The position numbers were made by a program, and so were the translations under genes. Shown piece after piece: positions 1 through 6,257 of a stretch of 12,421 bases of DNA (positions are counted from its first letter, which is position 1; every line of letters begins with the position of its first letter). The notes under the pieces were generated by a model. It was not told the origin of the DNA and ran no database searches. It saw only the letters and a list, made by a program, of their open reading frames with translations. Source of the stretch: G963674665 sp964609625 (lineage in GTDB: Bacteria; Desulfobacterota; Desulfovibrionia; Desulfovibrionales; Desulfovibrionaceae); the NCBI GenBank assembly GCA_964609625.1, contig CAZSRS010000070.1:1-12421 (forward strand). Reading direction: 5' to 3'.

Positions 1-222
1 GGGCCTGCTCCCTTGCAGCCCCGGTCACCTATGCGGAGTTAAGGGGATAGCCACAAAAATTTATCAACTAACCCTCTTAACTTTTTGCATGGAATAACAC
101 GTTAATAGAAACAAAAGTGACATCATATAGCGTTAAAAAGCCATTCAATTTTTTTTATTTCAGCATGTTGAGAAAAATCTGCTTTTACTCTTAATACTTA
201 CATTTACTCTAATTACTCAAAA
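1..222. other. AT-rich gene-poor edge
   Basis: From about base 45 to 235 the sequence is strongly AT-rich, unlike the GC-rich genes to its right. I see no convincing gene. A frame open from the left edge ends at a TAG at 46-48, but only 15 codons are visible. The motif TTTACTCT occurs at 184-191 and 203-210, and TTACTC recurs at 213-218. This looks like acquired DNA or the edge of an accessory segment. Confidence 0.5.
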
Positions 223-318
223 TTAAACCTTACCTGTCAACAGCCGCTGCCTGATGATGCGTTTCTGGGCTTTGAGGGCTTCCAGCTCGCGGCGGTGGGT
301 TATTATGTCTGTACCCAT
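223..318 (-). pseudogene. HsdS C-terminal remnant (type I restriction specificity subunit)
   Basis: Read on the minus strand, this stretch encodes 31 residues from an ATG at 316-318 to a TAA at 223-225. It contains ELEALKAQKRIIRQRLLTGK. That closely resembles the conserved end of HsdS, the DNA-recognition subunit of type I restriction-modification enzymes, which commonly finishes with a helix like 'LKAQKRGLMQ-LLTGK'. The frame stays open a little further upstream but shows no target-recognition domain, and no hsdM or hsdR is visible. I therefore call it a remnant rather than a functional gene. The match rests on one short motif recognised by eye. A chance or non-HsdS coiled-coil tail is the main alternative. 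Confidence 0.5.
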
Positions 319-370
319 TTGTCCCCATTTCCCAACCACACCACGACGCGAAGGGCAAGGGGCCGGGGCC

Positions 371-1228
371 TCAATAGATCTTGCGGCGGGAGAAGCTCGA
401 GCCCAGGACGTTGAAGGTGTTCTCCACGATGAACAGGGCCTTGGGGTCGATGGTGAAGACCAGTTCCTCCAGCCGCTTGAGCTGGATGTTGTTGATGATG
501 GTCATCAGGATTTCCTTGTCCGTACCGCTGTAGGCCCCGCGCCCCTTGATGAAGGTGGCGCCCAGGCGCAGATGCGTCATGATGGCCTCGGCCAGTTCCT
601 GCGAGTGGTCCGAGATCACGAGCACGATCTTGCGTTTGCTGAACAGGGCCAGCACGTATTCCACCACCGTCGATGAAATGAAGACCATGATCAGCGAGGC
701 GATGAGCAGGTCGTTGGACAGCTCCAGCGCGGCCACGAAAAAGAGCAGGGCGTTGAACAGGAAATAGAACTTGCCCACCCCGATGTTGAAGCGTTGGAAC
801 AGGATCACGGCCAGGATGTCCAGGCCGCCGGCCGAACCCAGAGAGCGCAGGATGATGCCGCCCCCGGCTCCGGTGATTACGCCGCAGGCAACCGCTGCAT
901 AGAGCTGGTTCTCGATGTGGATGCGGACATCCACCAGTTCGTAGAACACCGAGGTGAAGACCATGGCATACAGGCTATAGAGCAGGAAGCGCTTGCTCAC
1001 GAAGATCCAACCCAGCACGAACAGCGGGATGTTCAGCAGGAAATACATGAGGCCGGGAGACAGGGCGGTGAGCGCGTAATGCATGAGCAGCGCCACGCCG
1101 AACACGCCGCCGGCGATGAAGTTGTGCTCCAGGGCTATGCCCTTGATACCCAGTGAAAACAGCGCCGACCCGATGGTCAGCAGCATGATGTTCCACCAAA
1201 TTGAATAGGTGTAATCAAAGCGTGGCAT
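371..1228 (-). CDS. YitT family membrane protein (DUF161/DUF2179)
   Basis: This 285-residue protein matches the YitT family in architecture. The N-terminal half (about residues 12-200) is a hydrophobic block with roughly five or six membrane spans. It includes the glycine-rich stretch ACGVITGAGGGIILRSLGSAGG at about 114-135, which is typical of the family. The last 85 residues form a soluble DUF2179-type domain, with GRGAYSG at 229-235 and NTFNVLG near the end. The length is normal for the family. The biochemical role of YitT proteins is not established, though transport is usually suspected. The start at 1226-1228 has an AGAGG/AAGG region just upstream. The gene lies 33 bases after the TIGR03943 gene on the same strand, so it is probably the last gene of that transcript. 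No clear terminator is seen before the HsdS-like remnant. Confidence 0.88.
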   Translation of the reverse strand: MPRFDYTYSIWWNIMLLTIGSALFSLGIKGIALEHNFIAGGVFGVALLMHYALTALSPGLMYFLLNIPLFVLGWIFVSKRFLLYSLYAMVFTSVFYELVDVRIHIENQLYAAVACGVITGAGGGIILRSLGSAGGLDILAVILFQRFNIGVGKFYFLFNALLFFVAALELSNDLLIASLIMVFISSTVVEYVLALFSKRKIVLVISDHSQELAEAIMTHLRLGATFIKGRGAYSGTDKEILMTIINNIQLKRLEELVFTIDPKALFIVENTFNVLGSSFSRRKIY

Positions 1229-1261
1229 GCCTTGAAACTACCTCTGACCACGAGGGTCTGT

Positions 1262-2062
1262 CTACCAGGTGTGGGGAGGTTCGGAGCGCAGGCTGAAGAC
1301 GTAGGGAACACCCGGTGCGGGAATGGGCTCCAGACTCTCGGGCACGAACAGGTACTTCTGGTTCAGAGCGGTGAAAAAGGCTCCGGCCAGGGGGACGTCG
1401 CTGGGCATGGGCAGGTCGCTACCGGTCGTTTCCAGCCGCCCCAGGACCTGATACCAGCCTCTCTGTTCAGGATTTCGATCCCCGACGTTGTCCAGATGAA
1501 AGCCCACGGCCACGCCATCGGCCAGGCAGCAATAGATGAAGGGGCGCACGAGCACCAAGCCACCTCCTTCCTCCTGACCCGGCAGCCTGGTGAGCAGGCC
1601 GCGCATGGCCCAACTGCCCTTCAGGGCCTTTTCCGGGCTGCTTTCCGCCAGGTTGAACAGCTCGGGCGGGCTGATCCTGACGTATTCGCGTCCATCGTGC
1701 TCCAGAATGGGGGGCACGTCCGATCTGGGCGCCTCCAAGGTCAGGCCGCTGGACAGCCCCTCCGAAGGATCAAAGAAGCTGTCAAAGCCGAGCACGTGCA
1801 GGCCGGCCAGCAGAAGCAACACCAGCAGCAATGCCAGGGAGCCCAGCCGCCAGGGCGTGCTGCCCCGTTGCGACGAGGCCAGGCTCAGGACGCCGCAACA
1901 TACCAGGAACGTCGCCGCTGTCATGTGCAGCCATTGGAAGCGGGGGTTGAACAACATCCAGTAGTTCCCACCAACCAAGAGCCAGAACAGGAATCCGGCC
2001 ACGAGCAGCAGGCCCAGACCCTCCAGCCGCCCCCCAATGCCGTGGCGTGCGAGCATGCTCAT
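1262..2062 (-). CDS. TIGR03943/DUF1980 permease-partner protein (YcgQ-like)
   Basis: This 266-residue protein has three N-terminal hydrophobic segments (about residues 16-32, 44-62 and 74-92), then a soluble domain. The soluble part holds RPFIYCCLADGVAVGF at 173-188. That corresponds to the family hallmark, a Cys-Cys pair followed by a short A-D-G/A motif. TIGR03943 proteins are the regular partner of PF03773 permeases, as in B. subtilis YcgQ/YcgR, and are thought to work with them in the membrane. The substrate is unsettled. The ATG at 2060-2062 overlaps the permease stop codon (ATGA), which indicates translational coupling. A second ATG two codons in is possible. A much longer open frame continues upstream, but it lies antisense-like within the permease gene and is not coding. 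Family assignment is fairly sure; function is inferred. Confidence 0.85.
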   Translation of the reverse strand: MSMLARHGIGGRLEGLGLLLVAGFLFWLLVGGNYWMLFNPRFQWLHMTAATFLVCCGVLSLASSQRGSTPWRLGSLALLLVLLLLAGLHVLGFDSFFDPSEGLSSGLTLEAPRSDVPPILEHDGREYVRISPPELFNLAESSPEKALKGSWAMRGLLTRLPGQEEGGGLVLVRPFIYCCLADGVAVGFHLDNVGDRNPEQRGWYQVLGRLETTGSDLPMPSDVPLAGAFFTALNQKYLFVPESLEPIPAPGVPYVFSLRSEPPHTW

Positions 2063-2988
2063 GGCGCGCCTCCAAAGGCCATGGACAGGCTCATGACGTA
2101 GACCATGAGCACGGGCACCACGATCAGGGCCAGGGCAAAACGACGCTGGAACACGGCGAGGAACATGGCGATGAGCTTGATGTCCACCATGGGGCCGATG
2201 CCCATGAACGCCAGCTGCGCGCTCCGCGGCACGGCCATGAAGGAAGCGGCAACGAAGGCGTCTGCCTCGGAGCAGACCGAAAGCAGGATGGCCAGGCCCA
2301 TCATCACCCCGATGGCCAGATAGGGGCTGTCGGCCAGCAGGGTCAACGCCTGCTGCGGGGCGAAGACCTTGAAGGAGGCCGCGGCCAGGGCGCCCAGCAC
2401 CAGGAAGCCGAGCATGCCGGTGAATTCCGCCACGGTGTGCTCCAGGATGGCCGGCAGGGCCGGCTTTCTGGCTGTTTCGTGGTCGTGCCCGCAGCCGCAG
2501 GCACAGCCAGGCGCGTTCACGTGGCCGCAGGACGACGTCGCATTTTTTTTCGGCCGCAGGAGCAGTTCCTTGGGGATGCTGTTGGCCGCCGCGCCCAGGA
2601 CCATGGCCGGCGCCAGCACCAGGAGCAGGCGCGCCGCCACCACGAACAGATCGCCCTGATAGGCTACGGCCGTGGAGAGCAGGACCACGGGGTTCACCAC
2701 GGGCGCCGCGAGCATGTAGGTCACGGCCAAAGCGGGCGGTGCTCCCTTGGCCAGAAGTCGCCGTACCAGCGGCACCACGCCGCATTCGCAGGTGGGCAGC
2801 AGCAGCCCGAGCAGCGTGCCGCCGAGCAGTTGCAACGGAAGGCTCTTGGGCGCGAAACGCCGCACCCGTTCGGCGTGGGCGTACCGCTCCACCAGTGCGG
2901 CCAGGAACGATCCGGCCAACAGGAAGGGCGCTGCCTCGAGCACGATGGCCGCGGCGTAGCTGGCGAAAAGGGTCAGGGAGTCGAACAT
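2059..2988 (-). CDS. PF03773/UPF0718 permease (YcgR/YraQ-like) with Cys/His-rich loop
   Basis: This 309-residue polytopic inner-membrane protein belongs to the predicted permease family PF03773, which includes YraQ, YcgR and the organoarsenical exporter ArsP. The sequence shows PTCECGVVPL at 65-74 and CSEADAF at 239-245. These are the two conserved Cys-bearing membrane motifs of the family. PMVDIKL follows at 266-272. Between the two membrane halves, residues 154-170 form a Cys/His-rich segment (four Cys, three His) that looks able to bind metal. This suggests a metal or metalloid substrate, but that is inference. I chose the ATG at 2986-2988 because the 42 extra codons upstream look non-native and the protein begins naturally with MFDSLTLFASYAA. 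It is the first gene of the minus-strand unit and is divergent from the SpeE-like gene. Confidence 0.87.
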   Translation of the reverse strand: MFDSLTLFASYAAAIVLEAAPFLLAGSFLAALVERYAHAERVRRFAPKSLPLQLLGGTLLGLLLPTCECGVVPLVRRLLAKGAPPALAVTYMLAAPVVNPVVLLSTAVAYQGDLFVVAARLLLVLAPAMVLGAAANSIPKELLLRPKKNATSSCGHVNAPGCACGCGHDHETARKPALPAILEHTVAEFTGMLGFLVLGALAAASFKVFAPQQALTLLADSPYLAIGVMMGLAILLSVCSEADAFVAASFMAVPRSAQLAFMGIGPMVDIKLIAMFLAVFQRRFALALIVVPVLMVYVMSLSMAFGGAP

Positions 2989-3134
2989 GGATTCTAATCG
3001 TTGGGAAGCGCTTTCAAGGGGCGGTCGGATATATATTGAAAGAGAAACGGGGCAGGATCGGAAACGGCAAGCTTCCTCTGTAACGCCTCCGGCCGCTCTT
3101 GGCATAGGTCGCAAAAACCTGCAAGGTGTTTTTT
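2989..3134. promoter_or_regulatory. Divergent intergenic region between permease unit and SpeE-like gene
   Basis: Two genes diverge from this 146-base region, so it should hold promoters for both. It contains an ATATATATT run at about 3030-3038 and an AAGCGCTT palindrome near 3006-3013, the only obvious landmarks. I found no -35/-10 pair or metal-regulator box good enough to call. A TTGGCATAGGTCGC string resembles sigma-54 but has GG-GC spacing of 8 rather than 10. Confidence 0.35.
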
Positions 3135-5450
3135 ATGTACAGCAAGTACCTCGCTGGTTCAACATACCGGGCCGCTCTCCTGGCCTCGGGCGTGGCCGGC
3201 ACTGCCGCCACGGCCGGGCAGGTCTGGCTGTTGCGCGAATTGCTGACCCTGTTCGCGGGGCTGGAACTTGCCGCCGGTCTGCTCTTCGCCAGTTGGTTGC
3301 TGTGGGGCGCGGCCGGCAGCCTGGGTTTGGCCCTGCTGCTCGCACGGCGCAAAGGGCTTGTCGGACCGGGCCTTCCGACCTTGCTCTTGTCCCTGTCCGG
3401 CCTGGCCCTGCCTCTGAGCGTGCTCCTGGCCCGCGCCGCCAGGCAACTCTGGGGTGTGCCGCCGGGGGTGCAGCCCGACATGGGCGTGATGCTGTACGTC
3501 TGCGTATTGCTCCCCGGCGTGTTCTGCCTGCCCTGCGGCGCGCTCTTTGCCTCGGCTTGGCGGGTAGCGCGGCAGGCCCGCCCCTCGACCCAACCACTGG
3601 CGGTGTACCTGGCTGACGCCCTGGGCGCAGCGATCGGGGGCGCTTTGGCCTACGTCGGTCTGCTTCTGGGCGCCGACGCGCTGCTCCTGTCCCTGCTGCT
3701 CTGGGGACTGTGCTTGTTGGCCGGTGTCTTGATCCTGCGTGCCACCGCCCCCAACAGGAGCGCGGTGGTGGCTTCCGGCCTCGGATTCCTGCTGCTCGTG
3801 GCGGTCCTGAACGATTACAGCGTTCTGGAGCGCTGGAGTCGCTCCCAACAGTGGGGGGTGGACTTCCTGGCGGCGCGCGAGACCCTCTACCAGAGCTTGG
3901 CGCTCACCGAACGGCAGGGGGAGTACACGCTCTTCGGCGGCGGGGGCTGGATGTTTACCATGCCGGACCAGCACAGCGACGAGTGGGGCGCGCATCCGCC
4001 CCTCTTGGTACATCCAAGGCCACGACGGGTGCTGTTGCTCGGTGGCAACCCCTTTGCCTTGGGCCGGGAGATTCTGTTGCATCCATCGGTGGAGCGGCTG
4101 GTGGTCATGTCCCAGGACAGGAAGCTGCTCGATTTCCTGGTCCAGGAGCTTGGCGGGATATTGCCCCATTCCTTGCGCGATCTCAGGGTGACGCTGCTGC
4201 ACCAGGACCCGGTGCACGGGGTGCGGCACTGGGAGGGAGCGGCCTTCGACGTGGTGTTGCTGCATGTGGGCGAGCCGGTGAACGCGGGCCTGAGCCGCTA
4301 CTACAGCCTGGAGTTCTTCCAGGCCCTGGCAGCGCGGCTGGCGCCGGGGGGAGTCGTGGCCTTCGGGGCCACGGCCTCGCCCGAGGCCCTGGGGCCGGCG
4401 CAGGAGGCCTGGATCAGATCGTTGCAGGCCACGGCAGCCAGGGTGTTCCCGGAGGTGCGGGTACTGCTCGGGGCCCAGGCCCTGTTCCTGGCCTTTGAGC
4501 GGGAAACGCCCCTTCCGTCCTCGGAGGAGCTGGGCGCCAGGGCGGCACAGCGGGGGCTCGACCTGACCTACGTGCGCGAGGACACCCTGTCCGACCTGCT
4601 CAGCCCTTTCAAACAGGCCTACGTGCGGAGCGTGCTGGAGCAGCCCGAGCCGGCGCAGATCAACACGGCCCTGCGGCCGGTGTGTTATTTCAACAGCCTC
4701 ATGCTTTGGGCCGGGGATTTCGGCCAGGGGATCAAGTCCGCATTGCTGGCGGCGCCCCGCGCTGGGAGTCACTGGCTCTGGCTGGGGGTGACGGCGATCG
4801 GTGCGGCGCTGGCCCTGCTCCAACGCAAGGGGGTGGGCATCCGGCTGCTGGCGGCCACGGCCGGCGGCGGTGAACTGCTGCTCCAGCTCAGCCTGGTGCT
4901 GGCGTTCCAGTCCCTGGCCGGCAGTCTGTACGGCCAACTGGCGCTGCTGGTGGGAGCCTACATGGCCGGACTCGGCTGGGGCGCCTGGCTGGTGGCGCAG
5001 CGCTGTGCCACGGAGAAGCTTCCGCCGACCAAGCCCCGCCTTTGGCTTCTGGGCACGCACGGCGGTCTGATCCTCTGCCTGCTCTTGGCCGGGCCGATGT
5101 TCGAGGGGCTGTTGCGGCTGCTCCCCGCGGCTTTGTGGCTGCCAACGTGGTTTTTGCCGGTGCTGTTCACCCTGTTCTCCCTGAGCGCGGGTGTCCTGGG
5201 CGGGGCGCACTTCAGCCTGGCCGTGAACACCTTGGCCGCGACGCAGCCGGACCAGGACCACGGCGCGGCGCTCTACGGCCTGGACCTGCTGGGCGCGGCC
5301 CTGGCCTCGTTGCTGGCGTCGCTGTTTCTGCTCCCCTTGTATGGGCTGGGGCAGAGCTGCGGCGCCCTGGCCCTGTTGCTTTTGGGCAGCGGTGCGGGGT
5401 TGGCGCGAGAGGTTTATCGAAATGTCGGCAAAGTGGGTCTATTAACATGA
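3135..5450 (+). CDS. Polytopic membrane protein with degenerate spermidine-synthase-like domain
   Basis: This 771-residue protein has an N-terminal membrane block (about residues 12-225), a central soluble domain (about 240-460) and a C-terminal membrane block (about 545-755). The central domain follows the order of aminopropyltransferases: DEWGAHPPLL (282-291), then VLLLGGNPFALGREIL (299-314), then FDVVLLHVGEP (371-381) and SRYYSLEFFQAL. The dcSAM-binding GGGDG is replaced by GGNPF. The catalytic DxxDP region of SpeE is replaced by HVGEP, so real polyamine synthesis is doubtful. Fused membrane-SpeE proteins of unknown role are widespread in bacteria. The ATG at 3135 is preferred because AAGGTG (3123-3128) sits six bases upstream and would overlap an alternative GTG at 3126. 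No terminator was seen after the stop. It is divergent from the permease unit. Confidence 0.8.
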   Translation: MYSKYLAGSTYRAALLASGVAGTAATAGQVWLLRELLTLFAGLELAAGLLFASWLLWGAAGSLGLALLLARRKGLVGPGLPTLLLSLSGLALPLSVLLARAARQLWGVPPGVQPDMGVMLYVCVLLPGVFCLPCGALFASAWRVARQARPSTQPLAVYLADALGAAIGGALAYVGLLLGADALLLSLLLWGLCLLAGVLILRATAPNRSAVVASGLGFLLLVAVLNDYSVLERWSRSQQWGVDFLAARETLYQSLALTERQGEYTLFGGGGWMFTMPDQHSDEWGAHPPLLVHPRPRRVLLLGGNPFALGREILLHPSVERLVVMSQDRKLLDFLVQELGGILPHSLRDLRVTLLHQDPVHGVRHWEGAAFDVVLLHVGEPVNAGLSRYYSLEFFQALAARLAPGGVVAFGATASPEALGPAQEAWIRSLQATAARVFPEVRVLLGAQALFLAFERETPLPSSEELGARAAQRGLDLTYVREDTLSDLLSPFKQAYVRSVLEQPEPAQINTALRPVCYFNSLMLWAGDFGQGIKSALLAAPRAGSHWLWLGVTAIGAALALLQRKGVGIRLLAATAGGGELLLQLSLVLAFQSLAGSLYGQLALLVGAYMAGLGWGAWLVAQRCATEKLPPTKPRLWLLGTHGGLILCLLLAGPMFEGLLRLLPAALWLPTWFLPVLFTLFSLSAGVLGGAHFSLAVNTLAATQPDQDHGAALYGLDLLGAALASLLASLFLLPLYGLGQSCGALALLLLGSGAGLAREVYRNVGKVGLLT

Positions 5451-5535
5451 GTCGATACTGCTGAAATATCGGCGTCACGCTGAAGGCGCGGGGTCTAGGC
5501 TCGGGATATCCGCGTCCGTGGCTGTTTCTCGACTT

Positions 5536-5551
5536 TGGCATGCTTCCTGCT
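5536..5551 (+). promoter_or_regulatory. Candidate sigma-54 (RpoN) promoter
   Basis: TGGCATGCTTCCTGCT carries the invariant GG (5537-5538) and GC (5549-5550) exactly ten bases apart. It matches TGGCACG-N4-TTGC except for T in place of C after TGGCA and C in place of the first T of TTGC. Transcription would start near 5562, about 45 bases before the ATG of the first small gene. A perfect GGATATCC palindrome at 5504-5511 lies upstream, where an enhancer-binding protein could act. This is pattern matching only. Confidence 0.55.
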
Positions 5552-5606
5552 GTGTTGCGGTGACGTGTGGTATGCAACAGCATCGAGCAGCAGGAGGTTT
5601 GAGGTC

Positions 5607-5774
5607 ATGGAGAATGGAACGCTTTCCACTGTTTTGCTGGTCCTCGTGATTCTGGGGCAACTCATGGGGTGCTGCGTGCTGGTCTGGTTGGTGGGGCTGT
5701 GCACGTCGCGATGCTGGAGACGGTTGCGCGGCTGCCGGCAGGAAAGCGGCACCGCGGATGGGAGGGAGCCATGA
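5607..5774 (+). CDS. Small single-span membrane protein, 55 aa, unknown function
   Basis: I do not recognise a family. The protein has one strong hydrophobic segment (about residues 6-32), then a basic C-terminal tail with four Arg between 35 and 44. This predicts N-out, C-in insertion. It contains five cysteines (22, 23, 32, 36, 43), which is many for its size. AGGAGG at 5592-5597 lies nine bases before the ATG at 5607. The upstream extension to 5535 begins inside the candidate promoter and is not credible. Its stop overlaps the ATG of the next small gene (ATGA at 5771-5774). The pair sits alone between a sigma-54-like promoter and an intrinsic terminator, which supports it being a real transcription unit. 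It could be an accessory subunit or stress peptide; nothing in the sequence decides this. Confidence 0.65.
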   Translation: MENGTLSTVLLVLVILGQLMGCCVLVWLVGLCTSRCWRRLRGCRQESGTADGREP

Positions 5775-5860
5775 CCCAGCTCATGATCACGGGAGCGCTG
5801 GTCGTCATCTGTCTGGTGGTGGGGGCGGTGCTGGCCAAGCGCTGCCGGGAGGACTCCTGA
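5771..5860 (+). CDS. Small single-span membrane protein, 29 aa, unknown function
   Basis: This short gene encodes MTQLMITGALVVICLVVGAV followed by a charged tail, LAKRCREDS. It is a single membrane span (about residues 4-22) with a cytoplasmic-type basic end and two cysteines. GGAGGGAG at 5761-5768 is an excellent ribosome binding site five bases from the ATG. The ATG overlaps the stop of the 55-residue gene, so translation is probably coupled. The size resembles known tiny membrane subunits such as KdpF, CydX or CcoS, but no specific similarity is visible and none of their partner genes is nearby. Small genes like this are usually missed by annotation, so absence from databases would not count against it. 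Confidence 0.62.
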   Translation: MTQLMITGALVVICLVVGAVLAKRCREDS

Positions 5861-5902
5861 TCCGCTGTCCGACTTCAAGAGATTAACCAGCTGTAATGCG
5901 GG

Positions 5903-5931
5903 TGCAAGGAAGGTGTCATCTTCCTGTTGCA
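5903..5931 (+). other. Hairpin in the 3' region of the small-gene unit
   Basis: TGCAAGGAAG (5903-5912) pairs with CTTCCTGTTGCA (5920-5931) across a seven-base loop, leaving a two-base bulge. No T-run follows, so it is not itself a terminator. With the terminator at 5984-6015 it could be a processed 3' RNA or an RNA-stability element. The 5861-5983 stretch otherwise holds no gene I can support. Confidence 0.4.
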
Positions 5932-5983
5932 AGATGTAGTCACCAGAGGGCGGAACGGCCCACGACATATACCCCTCCTTTTC

Positions 5984-6015
5984 AACGCCAGGTATCATGC
6001 CTGGCGTTACTTTTT
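5984..6015 (+). terminator. Rho-independent terminator after the small-gene unit
   Basis: The perfect nine-base stem AACGCCAGG (5984-5992) and CCTGGCGTT (6000-6008) encloses a seven-base loop. It is followed by AC and then five T at 6011-6015. There is no T-run in the minus direction, so it serves plus-strand transcripts. Confidence 0.85.
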
Positions 6016-6041
6016 CCTGGGCAAGAAGTGGCCGTGCAGCC

Positions 6042-6066
6042 AGGATGATACTTCATGAATCATCCT
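6042..6066. other. Inverted repeat upstream of hipBA
   Basis: AGGATGAT (6042-6049) and ATCATCCT (6059-6066) are perfect eight-base arms around a nine-base centre. No T-run follows on either strand, so a protein-binding site or RNA hairpin is more likely than a terminator. It lies about 120 bases upstream of the hipB promoter, and its connection to hipBA is unproven. Confidence 0.4.
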
Positions 6067-6186
6067 TGAAGTTCAGATTGTTATCGCATAGCGACGGGCG
6101 CTGAAGGGTGCGCGGCCACGATCCTGTTCTGGATTGCGGCCTGCTTTCCATTCTTCCTCCAGCGCATGACAGATTGCACAAAATAA

Positions 6187-6215
6187 TTGACATGACCGAT
6201 GTATATGGTGATAAT
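6187..6215 (+). promoter_or_regulatory. Near-consensus sigma-70 promoter of hipBA
   Basis: TTGACA (6187-6192) is a perfect -35 box. It is followed after exactly 17 bases by GATAAT (6210-6215), a five-of-six -10 box. Start of transcription would be near 6222, leaving a leader of about 36 bases before the hipB ATG. Such a strong promoter suits an autorepressed toxin-antitoxin operon. Confidence 0.8.
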
Positions 6216-6222
6216 GATACAT
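6199..6222. promoter_or_regulatory. Probable HipB operator overlapping the -10 box
   Basis: ATGTAT (6199-6204) and ATACAT (6217-6222) form an inverted repeat with a 12-base centre that covers the -10 hexamer. HipB-type antitoxins bind such split palindromes and repress their own operon. Assignment to this HipB is inferred from position. Confidence 0.5.
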
Positions 6223-6257
6223 ATGTTGTGCAAATCAACTGCTCTGGAGGGCTGGAG

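Noticed and set aside
3..48. Possible 3' end of a plus-strand gene entering from the left (15 codons ending in TAG).
   Set aside because: Too short to distinguish from chance, and no recognisable motif.
2063..2785. N-terminal extension of the TIGR03943 frame.
   Set aside because: It overlaps the permease gene in another frame and is Arg/Gly/Ala-rich. The ATG coupled to the permease stop is the natural start.
3098..3116. TTGGCATAGGTCGC as a sigma-54 promoter for the SpeE-like gene.
   Set aside because: GG-to-GC spacing is 8 rather than the required 10 bases.
3159..5261. A 700-codon open frame antisense to the SpeE-like membrane protein.
   Set aside because: Gln/Arg/Gly-rich composition typical of an antisense shadow of a GC-rich gene. 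The plus-strand frame has domains, membrane spans and a ribosome binding site.
5495..5998. Long minus-strand frame with a strong AAGGAGGGG ribosome-binding-like sequence.
   Set aside because: Most of it lies antisense to the two small membrane genes and becomes low-complexity and unlike protein. Only its first 30 or so residues look plausible, and its upstream part is the terminator stem.
6108..6257. Upstream extension of hipB.
   Set aside because: It starts before the promoter, and a good ribosome binding site precedes the ATG at 6258.
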